From the NCBI GenBank assembly GCA_018873225.1, contig JAEILZ010000004.1, positions 248,001 through 312,000 of the forward strand: 64,000 bases of DNA. The letters run 5' to 3'. Source of the stretch: [Phialemoniopsis] sp. UDSM-2020 (Eukaryota; Ascomycota; Sordariomycetes; Thyridiales; Thyridiaceae). Under the pieces are notes generated by a model. It saw only the letters and a list, made by a program, of their open reading frames with translations, was not told the origin of the DNA and made no database searches. Made by a program: the position numbers and the translations under genes. Positions 23,600-35,119 of this stretch are shown here, in pieces. Every line of letters starts with the position of its first letter. The stretch's first letter is position 1.

Positions 23600-25639
23600 A
23601 TGATGGCTCTCGAAAAGATCGTCAGGGGCATTGCCGCCCTCTCACTGGCCTCACTTGCCTTGACCAACCCACTGCCTGATCCAGTTGTGAACCTTGCACC
23701 CAGACAAACCATCTCTCCCGGAGGCCAACCTTGTGGTCAGAACAACGCCACCAACAGGCGTTGCTGGAAGAACCTATGGAACATCAACACTGATTACGAT
23801 GTTGATCACCCACCAGCATTCAACAACCGCAATGTGAGACAAAACCTCCATGCCCGACCGAAGGTGAACTTCCGCTGATATGACAGCAAGTACGACTTCT
23901 TCATCACCAATGTCACATCATTCGTCGGCCCTGATGGCGTTACCAAGCATGCTATGCTTATCAACAGTGAGTAAATAGAAATGAGCAACGCGATATAACA
24001 CCCGTGTGCTGACATAGACAAAGATCAATTTCCGGGACCTACTATTGAGGCTGGTATGACGATCTTGTTCCATGCCTACATTTTCTTTAGTTAACATCTC
24101 ACTAGACTGGGGTGACTATATCTCCGTGACTGTGCACAATCAATTGCAAGATAATGGGTATGTAAACAAGAACTCGCTATCATCCGAACTTGTGCTGAAT
24201 TGGCTCTAGAACATCTATCCATTGGCATGGCATTCGGCAGCTTGGTGAAAGCGACCAAGATGGCGCCAATGGTGTGACTGAATGTCCCATCCCGCCAGGA
24301 CACAGCAAGACGTACTCCTTCCACGTCACTCAATTCGGTACCTCCTGGTAAGTAAATAGCACGCATCTTAAATCTCTCGTTCACATCATTAATCACGCTT
24401 TATAGGTACCACAGTCACTTCTCTTCCCAGTACGGGAACGGAATCGTCGGGGCACTCATCGTCCATGGACCGGCATCGGCCAACTATGACATCGACCTGG
24501 GCCCATACATTGTCACAGACTACTATCACCAGACAGCCGACGTCCTGCAGCGACGTGCTGAGCTTGTCAATGGTGGTCCCCCAGACAGTGACAACGTTCT
24601 CTTCCGTGGAAAGAACATCAACCCACTTGGTGCAGGTGGTCAGTACGACAAGATCACCCTGACGCCCGGCAAGAAGCATCTCCTGCGCCTCATCAACCCC
24701 AGCGTGGACAATAGCTTCACAATCTCGCTCGTGGGCCACAGCTTCACTGTCATTGCCACCGATCTGGTGCCTGTCACGCCCATCGTCAAGAACCAGCTGT
24801 TTATTGGCGTCGGCCAGCGCTACGACGTCATTGTCGAGGCCAACCAGCCAGTTGGCAATTACTGGCTCAACGCGACACTCGAAGTGAACAATAACTGTGG
24901 CAGATCTGTCAACAAGTTCCCGGCCGCCATAGTGCATTACGATGGTGCTCCAAACACCAATCCAACCAACAAGGGGACGCCAATCACCGCCGGCTGCGCG
25001 GATGAGACAGGCTTTGTCCCTATTGTCGATCGCTCCATCCCGTCATCTCAGTTCAACCCTACCTCTTTCGATCTCCAATTCACAACCCCGACGGTGGACT
25101 TCCGCGGCCCTGTTTTTCGCTGGCTAGTACGCAACATTGATATCGAAGTCGACTGGAGTCATCCGATCCTCGAGTACGTCGATCGCAACAACAACTCGTA
25201 CCCGCCCAAGGCCAACGTCGTCGAGGTTCCCCAGGCCAACATCTGGACCTTCTGGGTGATACAAAACAAGTTCGTCCTGCCGCACCCGGTGCACCTGCAC
25301 GGGCATGACTTCTTGCTACTCGGTGTGGGCCCCGGGACGTTCGACCCGGCGACCATGAAGAATCAGCTCAATTTCAACAATCCTACGCGCCGCGACGTGG
25401 CAGAGATGCCTGGCAGCGGGTGGATCGTCCTGGCCTTCAAGACGGATAATCCCGGCTGTTGGCTGTTGCATTGTCATATCGCGTGGCATGTCAGTCAGGG
25501 ACTGGGGATCCAGTTCCTGGAGCGCAAGTCGGAGATCAAGAGCTTGATGCATCTGAACCAGATGCAGCCGAATTGTGATGCGTGGAGGGCTTATGTGCCT
25601 ACCTCCTACTGGTTGCCGAAGCTTGATTCGGGATTGTGA
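23600..25639 (+). CDS. Secreted laccase (asco-laccase multicopper oxidase)
   Basis: Oxidises phenols with reduction of O2 to water, outside the cell; 589 residues. Exons: 23600-23833, 23891-23966, 24018-24053, 24106-24157, 24210-24347 and 24406-25639. A signal peptide follows [20 protein letters not shown]. All four copper motifs are present: [32 protein letters not shown] and [13 protein letters not shown]. The first two are formed across splice junctions. The protein ends in DSGL, the C-terminal tail that plugs the trinuclear channel in ascomycete laccases. ATG 23603 is an equivalent start. A first-intron acceptor at 23890 rather than 23886 is needed to keep the frame. Possible roles are pigment formation, lignin attack or detoxification. 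Confidence 0.93.
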
Positions 25640-25992
25640 TTAGCTATGACTAGCCATGGTACTAGTCGAAGAACCGCCGCAGTTTGAGCCGACGTCAGGG
25701 AGAACACAAGGGGCTCGGCATGCTTGGGGTGTATCATGTATATTGTCTAGCAACATTATGGAGGAATGCCCATTTCTTGCTGTTCTCGAGCATAATGTCT
25801 CCAATAGTCTCCTGAATTCCCAGGGCCCCTACCCACATTGCCAAAATCTGAATGGCCCTAAGTATGTGTTGTGGTATGGTTCCTTGTGCTTGCGCCCGCA
25901 TTTCAGCCAGAACCCCTTCATACAACAACTGCGCCGTCCACATGCAGTATTCCTTTGAAAACCCACCTGCCTTATACACCCACAACACCATT

Positions 25993-26541
25993 ATGCATTT
26001 CATTACTGTCCTTCTCGTTGCCTTGGCAGCTTCTGTCACTGCGACCCCCGGGCCTCCTGACTAAAAGATCCGAAACCCGAGCGATACACGTCTTGCGCTG
26101 TACTAGAAACCGGGTAAGAACCGCTGTCTCCTGTCGCCATCGATGGCAATAGTCAAGCTTACAACTCGTGACTCCAGATATGTGCCCGATGATTCTCTGA
26201 AGGCAACAACGTACGTTGTCGACGAGCTCATCAAAGTAAACCGCACCATTCAGACCAATCACTGCTACTACCAAGTCTCGAACACCACCATAGCAGGTGT
26301 CTGCAACGGATGTGCACGGAATCGCACCGTGACTGTGAGCGAGGTCGCGCGAGGGTTTGAACAGCTATTCAAAGACTGTGGTGTTGACAGTGGCTACCAT
26401 GTGGTGAACAACCTTACCTTCTCTACATATGGCCTAGTTGGAGGTATCAAGGCGTTGGTTCCCAAAACCTTTGCCTATCCAGACTTTCCCGGACGGAGTG
26501 TCGAGCCCGAAGTTGTACCTGTTAGGCGTTCTAGAAATTAG
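25993..26541 (+). pseudogene. Small secreted protein gene broken by a one-base frameshift
   Basis: Starts with a clear signal peptide (MHFITVLLVALAASVTAT), then stops 5 codons later in its own frame. The neighbouring frame continues with LTKRSETRA, a Kex2-like KR site, followed by a Cys-containing stretch, a GTAAG donor at 26114 and an acceptor ending at 26157. The rest then reads on to 26541 with NHCYYQ, GVCNGCARN and FKDCGVDSG. A run of five C at 26045-26049 sits exactly where the frame changes. Function unknown; by size and cysteines it resembles a secreted effector-like protein. It could instead be an assembly error in the C run or an unrecognised intron. Confidence 0.45.
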
Positions 26542-26848
26542 AGGCCTGGGATCCAGCGATGACGCGTAATGATGCGTTGCATAAGTCCCGGGTTATCGTT
26601 CACGGCTTAAATCATAGTCCCTTCAGTGTAGTCAGAAGAATTGCAGGTTTCTCTGTCATCGATCGCGGGCGCTGGCATCACCGCTGTGTTCATTGAGGGG
26701 AACATCCCGTTTGCGCTCAGGTCTGCCTCGGATACAATTAATCCATGCGTAAGGTCTATTGAACGGTCGAGACTTTTTTCCAGAGCGATTTCATCACGGA
26801 CTTATTCTTCCATGATCTCTAGCTTGCCCAAACCTTTTTCTAGCGAAG

Positions 26849-27598
26849 ATGAAGATGAAGAATCATCCCGTTCGTGATACTACGCAATGTCTTGGCGTCG
26901 GCTTTCAGGCTATTTATGCTACCAACAACACGCCCGAACCAACAGCATCGCCTAGACAGTTAAGCGAGATGGAGGACTCAATCGTACTCACCGCGAAATG
27001 TGACGTCAATGCCGTGCCAGAGGGTAGTTGCAAGCGACTATTTAAATTGCACAACCTCTGGAAACCTTTCTCTCTTCAAACGACGTTCAAACATCCCAAG
27101 CACCTGTCCATCTTGCATTTACGAACCTCTCTCCATAACATGTCGAATTTCTCCTGTCCCGCCGTGGGCGAGACGGCCATGAACCCATACGCTGGCGATC
27201 TCAGCAAGGTAGTGCGCCCGACGAATGACACCATCGCGTGCTACGCCCCGTACAACGAGGCCGGCGCCGACAATATCACGTCTGTCCTTAGGGACTGCGC
27301 CAATGGCGGCGAGCCCCAAGTTGTCATCGACAAAACTTACGATTCGAAGAATCGCGACGGATGCTACATCTATGTCAACATCACCTCCCATACGGATCCG
27401 GACCTTGCTTCGTCCTTCTCTACCGCGATAAGCTGCGTCCAGAATTGGAATGTGGCATCCCCGCGCAACGTCAACAACACTTTTCAGATTCAGTGTTTTC
27501 CGAGGGACAAAAAGTCAAGTGCTGCAAGCGCGGGTACCGAGGTTTCTTTGACTTCTTTATGGGTTTTGCTGCTGGCCGGAGCCGCGATCTGGTCGTGA
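26849..27598 (+). CDS. Predicted cell-surface (GPI-anchored-like) protein, 5' end uncertain
   Basis: The 3' part reads as a glycoprotein: Cys pairs, several N-x-T/S sites (NDT, NIT, NNT), and a C-terminal small-residue then hydrophobic tail (SLWVLLLAGAAIWS) as in GPI-anchor signals. The ATG at 26849 gives 249 residues and the ATG at 27140 gives 152; neither has a signal peptide. A surface protein should have one, so a first exon further upstream is probably missing or lost. The region just upstream (26640-26850) is poor-looking. No family recognised. It lies between a broken secreted-protein gene and the large phosphorylase-domain gene. Confidence 0.45.
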   Translation: MKMKNHPVRDTTQCLGVGFQAIYATNNTPEPTASPRQLSEMEDSIVLTAKCDVNAVPEGSCKRLFKLHNLWKPFSLQTTFKHPKHLSILHLRTSLHNMSNFSCPAVGETAMNPYAGDLSKVVRPTNDTIACYAPYNEAGADNITSVLRDCANGGEPQVVIDKTYDSKNRDGCYIYVNITSHTDPDLASSFSTAISCVQNWNVASPRNVNNTFQIQCFPRDKKSSAASAGTEVSLTSLWVLLLAGAAIWS

Positions 27599-27953
27599 CG
27601 TGTTTGTTGAGTTGCACGTGAGGGATTGGGAACACAGAGCGCTGCGCGTTGTATGCATTCTGCGATATGAGACATACTCTAGTGAGATAACAGCAAACAA
27701 CAAAACAAATCTCTCCGAATTGCTATCATCAAATGACCCCTCCTTCATTACATCAGCATGTTCGGAACTTGTGGTGCGATTGGCCATGAAGTCGAGGGCG
27801 CGGGCTGTGCAGCATGGTTAGGCAGCAAAGGGCTTTGCAAGGCTGATGTCAGGCTCGCGTACTTCATATTCATCAAATGATCCGACGTGGCCCGTCGCAA
27901 CCGCACCATCTTCCTTCCTAATCTGAATGTGACAAACATGAACCATCCCTACA

Positions 27954-30900
27954 ATGGAGAAAGATGAGGAAGAAAGCCACTCTCTGTGGACGTGTGTAAG
28001 TAACGTACCGGACAACCTTACAGCCTCCGGGCTGAACTGATGATGGCAGTGCCAATGTCAATTCGAGGATAACAAGGGCCTGACTTGCCTCTCGTGCCTG
28101 CATCCCCAAGATTCGCGATGCAAGATCCATATACATGAGCGCAGGGATCATTCTTCCGAACGCAAACATGGTTCATCCAATTACATCCCCCCACCCAAAC
28201 GAAAATCCCATTCCACCGGAGGCAATAGCCGCTCTACTAAGAGTAATCAGCACACTCCACAACGCTCGCGCTGGGGTGGTCCACATGAGGAAAACGACAA
28301 ATCTCCATGGATTTGCGTGAGTAGCTGTACCACTGAAGTGTGAGTATGACTGACCAACTATAGTGCCAATGTCTACGAGAAAGCATCGGATCATACTGCA
28401 AGCATTGCTATCATACCAGAGACACATGGTGCACTAATAAATTCAGTGAACTCAGACGACTCCCAAACAGCATGAGGGATACCACTGAGGATATAGGACA
28501 TGAAGACCCTTCCTCAGGGCACAGGTTGCAGGTTCCAGTGGAGCATCTCGAGACAGCCGGTGTGGTGAGCCAAGACCATCTGAGCGAGTCAAGGGCGCAA
28601 CAAGCCAGCAATGGCCTCGTCCTGGACAAAGTGCACTTGCGCGGGGTTGATGATACCTTTCATTCGAGCGACATCAGGGCCTACGCAAAAGAGCACTATA
28701 GTGCCGGCAACGTCGAATGGGTTGAATGGATCGACAGGACATCGGTCAATCTTCTGTTCGAATCCGAGGAAGCTGCTTCCAAAGCTTTGATTGCCATGTG
28801 CGCCGTTCATATTATACAGCCTGCGGACCTGCAGCCTGGTCAACTGCTACCAGCCAAATCGTACACGGCCAAGCCAGATGTTTCGCTGCAGATTCGCTTT
28901 GCATTGGAGTCTGACCGGAAAGGTGTAGACGATCCGTCACGCCGTGTGGATATCACATCTTCTTTTCACTTTGTAGACGAAGGATATGGGACCACAATGC
29001 GGAGAAACAGAAGTCCTCCGGCCACAGGGGAGAAGGCTTCGGGTCCGATTATATGGGCGTTGGCCAATGATCTAGTCATGGAAGTCAGCCCTTCGCATGC
29101 CGATCACGAGACTCAGCGACGAGTTTTACAAAATCTCCCACAGCTGCTGAGTTTATTTGCGTTGATGATTGGCTATAATCTTGTCAATAAGCAGCATCTT
29201 GAGATTATGGCCTTTGTGCACAAACACAGCCAGTAAGTGAATGCTCATATGGTCTAAATCATTTCTTTCAAGGTCAGGTCTGGATCAAGAGAAGTATCCG
29301 AGGCAAATGCGTTCCATAGATGTATTGCTTTCTGGACACATCATTTTGAAAAGGATAGAGTTAGACCGAGACTAACAAACCATGAACCACAGTGACATAG
29401 CGGCAGCGTTTGCAGACATTGCCTTCAGAAAAGACGGGCAAAATATCGATCACGGTGGGAAGAACTCAGGTATTATATCATGGGAGGAAAGAATACGCCT
29501 TTTATTGAACAAAGAAGAGCTGAGATTGGACGGTAAGCAACAAGATACAGACTGTGATATTGGTGCAGAAGGGAAAGACATCAGCGATCTCTGGCTTGAG
29601 TGTTACCGAAAATCAGGTGCCGAATCCTACAAATGGTTGCTGAGCAGGTTGCGGACAGAACTTCTTCTCCGCCCAGGTGATCCGGACGCTCGCGCAGAGA
29701 TTCGCGAGACGATACTGTCTCCATTGCCAGCTACTTCTTGGTTGCGTAAAATCAGCTACTCGCCTGCTCACGCCATTGAGTTCCTCGTCGGCTGGGATGC
29801 TTTGGAGTTCTTCGACAAGCAGAGCTACTCGAAAAAAGCGTGCCAGGTGTTTGAAGATGTCATCACCATCACCGGATTGGCTCAAGATGCACAGGCTATC
29901 ACATGTAGTCAGTACATGACACAGACATGGCCGTTTGCAGGATCCACTATATGCAAGTTGATCAAGAGGACCCTTTTTGTGGGCGAATATGTCGGTGCGT
30001 ACGAAAGTTCAGTGACGCTACCAGACGGCACCAGCGTCAGCGCTCGAATCGATGGCCCCTGTATTTCTGTTCATATTTTTGGAACTATTGCTTCCATCAT
30101 GGAGGTCGGGGAGATAGTCGCCTGGCTTGGAGCCGCCTTGAGACCTTCGCCACAGCAAACTGGCCTGATATATTGTCGTCCGACAATAACCGAGCCCGAG
30201 GAAGGACGCGCCATCACACGCCTCAATATTGGGTTTGTATTCGAGCAGATTCAGGCGTCAGCTCCGATTCAGAACGGTCAGTGCTGGCATGGGCTTTTCA
30301 GAAATTCAGTCGTGGTTCAGGGCTATCCCATCCCTCATCGTCTTGAATGGAATACTGGTCTAGAGATCCCACTGAATATTATGGCTGGTCTGACGCGAAC
30401 AAGACATATTGATGTCTTCAACGGGAAGACATATATCAAAGGGTTCTCAGCTATGCTTGCGTTGACAAGACTAGAAAAGGCTGTTGCACATTGGCATCTT
30501 ATTTATCACAAAGACGGAACTCGCATATCTTACCTTGCGGATAACGTAGGTCAAAAGCGGAGCGGGACACCTGGGGACTTGGAAGGCTGTCGGCATGTTC
30601 TTGGGTGGTGTTCCGAGGCCAGATTTTACGCTGGTAAGAGGTTTCGCCTCTGTCTTTCAGCTGCCCCTTAAACCTTGGCTAATGTGCATCCTTGCATATA
30701 GGTTCAGCAGAAGCTCACTATCCTATAGCTCATTCCGAGCTACCAGCGGTGCATGCTGGCGGTGAACTTTATGGGACTGTGTTCTTTCCAGGGCACTTGA
30801 TCATAGGTGGCCCACACTACAACCGTGGTATCAAAGACACTCCCCTTCAGGTGGTTCGCAATCAATACATCCCTCAACTCAAGTGGCTAGCCAGACAATT

Positions 30901-32980
30901 TGTGCTCTTTTGGGACGAGTCTGACAAGCGGGGCTGGCTTATCAACGGAACAAGCGCCCTCCTGCATCTTGTAAGGGCATCTCTTGCGCACGATAGTGCC
31001 GACAGATTCCGGCCTGCATTCCTATTCCAGAGCAAAGACCTCGAGGAATCGTCGACGCCGTTCGAACCTGAGTCAGCGATCGATGTCTTGATCAAGACAG
31101 AAAACTTACGCCTCCGAGTTTATCAAGACGGCGAAGGTTATCTAACTCTCAAAGATCGGATAGCACAACTCTATAACATTCTGGAGAAGCTTATCGACCA
31201 TCAAACATATGTCACAAGACCCAGTGGTGGGCCGCTCTCGGACGGACCATTCAGGTATCTTGAGGGGTGGGACTTTGAGGATTTGGCCACCAATTGTGAC
31301 CCTTTACGTGCACGTATGGCGAACCTAGAGCCAGCTGGAAGAGGGTGGGTTGATTTGATCAAATCAACTCATGCCGTCACCTTGTTTGGGCGTGGATTTG
31401 GAGACATCATCCGACCGGCTCGGACAGATACTTGCAAGTTGTGGGCTGAACTGCCCAGCCATCGCTACTTTTTAGCCGCGTCCCTCTTTGACCTTCGGAA
31501 GCTGTTAAAGATGCAAGGCAGTCATGATGATGGGCATGTCAGGCTGGATGAAAATTTGATATGGCACACCGAAACCACCATGTCTTCGACTTGCGGATGC
31601 AAAGGAGTTCCGGCGGCAGATTATTGCGAGCCTGTGCAAAGTCTCATCCCGTTATCACTTGCCAAGTCAGTGAAGAAACGAAGTCACCGGATCCCGCCAG
31701 GAGACGGCTGGGCATTTATCTTTGGGCGACATTCCAAATTCCCGAAGGTTTGGGGCGATACAGGGCTGACAAATGAATCGGACCTGGAAGTACATCCCAC
31801 TGGAACTAAGATCTTTCAACGAACGACCCCTTTGTCAGAAGACAAGGACAGTGGAATCGAACAGAGCCTAGCAAGTTCTGACTCTGAGGTCCGCGGTACA
31901 TCCCTAGCCTCGAGTAGTAACATTATAAGTAGGCCTCTCAGCAACGACCAGGATGAGTCTACAGTGACATCAGACTCGAGTTGTTCCGGAGAAAATGAGG
32001 ATACTTCAGTGCGAAAAAGATATACTGTCGGGATACTATGTGCGCTGTCAGAGGAACTCATGGCCGTCCGCGCTATGTTTGACCAGACGCACGACGATAT
32101 CAGGACACTGTTGGAAGACAGTAATCAGTACGTCCTGGGCCGGATGGGACGCCATAATGTCGTAGCAGCATGTCTACCTGTTAGCGGTTACGGCACTAAC
32201 TCGGCGGCGATCACCGCGACAAATATGTCTCGCACCTTCACTTGCATCCGATTTTGCCTTCTGGTCGGCATTGGCGGAGGCGTGCCATCAGAAGAGACAG
32301 ACATCCGGCTTGGCGACGTTGTAGTGAGCAAGCCTACCAAGACATTTCCCGGCGTGATTCAGTACGATCTCGGTAAGGAGAACGAAGGCGCACGATTTGA
32401 TCGGACAGGCATACTACGTAGCCCACCACGCGAGCTCATGAATGCGATTAGCATCCTTACATCGGACCCTCGTATAGGCTCGGAACCACTTGCTCCTTAC
32501 CTTGGACACATCGCTAAGCAACTAGCTGAGTACAGTCGGCCCGGACGAGAGCAGGACATTCTACTCCCTCCGCCTTGTCCAGCCTGTTCGCAAAAGAGAT
32601 ATTGTCCTGAGCAGGGCATTCACCCATCGAAGCCCAATTTACGCACGACCGATCAGCCCACGATTCATTATGGCCTTATAGCATCTGGTAACCGAGTTGT
32701 CAAAGATGCGGTGTTCCGCGACCAACACGCCCGGGAATATGGTGTGCTGTGTTTCGAGATGGAAGCTGCTGGTGTCATGGACGCGTTTCCTTGTTTGGTG
32801 ATACGTGGGATTTGTGACTACTGCGATTCGAGCAAGAACGACATATGGCACAAGTTTGCGGCGGCGACGGCGGCAGCTTACGCAAAGCTTTTGCTGAGCG
32901 TCGTAGCGCCTTGCGAGAGCGGCGATGATCTATATACTAGAGGATCCTCTGAGCGCGCGACTAAACGGCGGAGGCTATGA
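27954..32980 (+). CDS. Multidomain protein: duplicated Cys modules, NCBP3-like RNA-binding fold, fungal helical domain, C-terminal nucleoside phosphorylase
   Basis: 1,565 residues. Exons: 27954-27995, 28050-28316, 28364-29232, 29393-30633 and 30702-32980, all in phase. Order: Cys-rich module 1 (residues 12-38), Ser/Arg/Lys-rich linker, module 2 (101-126), an NCBP3-like fold (about 188-285: VHLRGVDD, VEWVEWIDRTSVNLLFESEE, AKPDVSLQIR), and a helical segment (about 330-400: LPQLLSLFALMIGYN, FVHKHSHDIAAAF). A long region found in many uncharacterised fungal proteins follows (about 400-1100: WDESDKRGWLINGTSALLHL), then CGC (about 1100) and a Ser/acid-rich linker. A PNP/UDP phosphorylase domain lies at about 1245-1540 (VGILCALSEEL, VGIGGGVPS, RLGDVVVSKPT, FEMEAAG, RGICDYCDS). 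The tail ATKRRRL is a possible nuclear signal. Such phosphorylase domains are effectors in fungal NLR-like proteins; no NACHT is seen here. Function is inferred. Confidence 0.85.
28050..28121 (+). repeat. Cys-rich module, copy 1
   Basis: Codes for C-x-C-x9-C-x2-C-x-H-x5-C. It is preceded across the intron by W-T-C at 27987-27995, which gives W-x-C-C-x-C. The pattern suggests zinc binding. The intron falls between the two adjacent Cys codons, in phase 0. Confidence 0.7.
28364..28432 (+). repeat. Cys-rich module, copy 2
   Basis: Codes for C-x-C-x8-C-x2-C-x-H-x5-C, preceded across the next intron by W-I-C at 28308-28316. It starts with the same codons as copy 1 (TGC CAA TGT) and is split by a phase-0 intron at the same place, as expected from an exon duplication. 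Confidence 0.7.
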
Positions 32981-33263
32981 TTTCCAGGGAAGTGGCCCTT
33001 GCCCCGATTGAATGCGCATCTGGGGTTGCAATTGTGTCTAACAGTTTCATATTTCATTTCACGTCTTTGTTTCATGGGTCACTGATCATTGTAATCGACA
33101 TGATTTGCTCGGTTGAGACGTTATCGGTTTACAAGTCTGTTTTCACACAAAGGGGAAATGCATTTATGCAGGTATTTATAAGATTGCTCTTCAGATTACA
33201 ATTTGTATATGATCATGCATCGTGGCCAAGAAAGTGCCCTACTATTTTCGCCTCCCTCAATCT

Positions 33264-35119
33264 TTATGCGGCAGAGATGATCTTGGCAGCCGCAATCTCG
33301 GCAATACCGTACGCCGCCGTCTGGATGTGAGCAGACAGAATGACGGGGATGATGCTGTTGTCCACGACGCGCAGGTTGGTCGTGCCGTAGACCTTGAGGT
33401 CAGCATCCACAACACCGCCGTCCTTCTGGGGCAGCATGGCGCACGTGCCGACGGGGTGGAAGAAGCTGTCGACCGAGTTTGTCGCGAACGCGCGCCACGC
33501 GTCGTCTGACTCGACGGCCAGGCCGGGCTCCGTCTCAACCTCGAACATGGACGCCATGGGCTCGGTCTGCGCGATGCGGCGCGAGAACTTGGCGGCCTCG
33601 ACGATGGCGCGCAGGTCATGCTCATTGCTGAGGTACTTTGGGTCGATGACGGGCTTGCCGGACGGGTTGGCCGGGTCGATGTGCACGCTGCCGCGGCTCA
33701 GGGCGTGCATGACGGTCGAGAAGATGGTGACAAAGTTGCCGCCCGTGTACCCGCCCGCGCCGACGTAATTGGCCTCCATGATGAGCTCGATGTCCGGGAT
33801 GGAGGCGTCCTGGAGGTACTTGAGCTTGAGCTTGTCGACGACGTTGGTGCTGGACCCCGCGGCGGACTTGGCGGCGGCGATGACCTGGGCCTTGGAGCTG
33901 GCGCCGATCTGGTCCCAGTTCAGGAAGCCGTATGCGGCGGTCGTGTACTCGTACAGGGAGCGCTCGCCGTTGATCCACTTCTGGAGCTCGCCGGTCGCGT
34001 TGGCGCCCTGGTTGGCGTAGATGAGGTCGTCGAAGGACTCGACGCCGGCCTTCAGGCGGTAGGTGTTTGAGACGCGGATGTGGTCCTGGTAGTTCTCACC
34101 GACGCCGGGGAGGTTAATGAGAGGGGTGACACCAGCAGCCTTGACGACGGCAGTCTGGCCAATGCCGGAGTTCTCAAGCAGACCAGGGCTCTGGATGGAG
34201 CCGGCAGACAGGATGACCTCACTCTTGGCATTGATGATGGTGCCATCAGATAGCTTGACGCCAGTAGCCTGCCACTCCTTGCCGCACTCCCGGAAGACGA
34301 CATTGGCGACCTGGGTGTTGGTCTTGACGACCAGGTTCTTGCCGGCCAGGGGCAGATAGCTGTTGGCCGCATAGGAGCGAGTGCGGTGGGTGACGTCGAT
34401 GTTGGTGGGCTGGAACATGACACCTATAGGCTTGCCGCCCATGTTGCTGCCATCATTGACGTTGACGCCAAGCTTGCTCACGGTGGGCTGCCATGTGTTG
34501 AGGACAGGGTAGACGACACGGTTGTACGTGTTCTTGATGGGGCCGGTGTAGCCGTGGGTGTCCTTGTCGGAGCCGGTGAAGTTCTCCGACTTGGTCATGG
34601 CGGCGATCATGTGGCTCCAGTCCCAGCCCTTGCTGCCGAGCTGCGACCACGCGTCGTACTCGCCCGAGGCGGCGCGGTCGTAGCACAGGTAGTTCATCGC
34701 CGAGGAGCCGCCGAGCACCTTTCCGCGGTTGACGCCGATCTTGCGACCGGCGGCGTTGGCCTGCTCGACGGTGGTGAAGTTCCAGTCGTAGTTGGTGCCG
34801 AGGATGGAGCCTCGGAGGCCGGGGACGTTGATCCTCAGCTCATCGAGGGCGGCGGGGCCGGCTTCGATGAGCAAGATGGAGGCGCGAGGGAGACCGAGAC
34901 TCAGGCGCGTCGCGAGAGCCGAGCCGGCAGTGCCACCTCCAACAATGACCTGCATTGAGCGAGGTTAGCTTTGTCCTTTCCAGCGTGCGGCGCGGCGCGT
35001 CGGCTTCAATTGGGCAAGGAACTATCATTGGGACCTACATAATCATAAGACTCCTTGGCCGGTGCCGCAACGGCGCCGGTGATGAGGGCAAGAGCCGTCC
35101 AAGTCTTGGGGAACAACAT
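33264..35119 (-). CDS. Secreted GMC oxidoreductase (AA3-like)
   Basis: FAD enzyme that oxidises an alcohol or sugar, often producing H2O2; 588 residues. Exons: 35119-35039 and 34949-33264. The signal peptide MLFPKTWTALALITGAVAA is encoded in the first exon. The FAD-binding VIVGGGTAGSALATRL is formed across the splice. Seen also: GKVLGGSSAMNYLCYDR (GMC signature 1), LSAGSIQSPGLLENSGIG (signature 2), FFHPVGTCAM with the catalytic His near residue 515, and TNLRVVDNSIIP at the C-terminus. Length is normal for aryl-alcohol or glucose oxidase-like members. A secreted H2O2 source would fit with the laccase 8 kb away, but the link is inference. Confidence 0.92.

Noticed and set aside
28135..28320. 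Short 61-codon frame starting MSAGIILPNANM
   Set aside because: It is out of frame with the coding exon 28050-28316 of the phosphorylase protein, whose Cys modules and splice phases fit far better.
34386..34958. 190-codon plus-strand frame opposite the GMC gene
   Set aside because: Antisense shadow of a strong coding exon; low-complexity Gly/Val/Asp-rich peptide.
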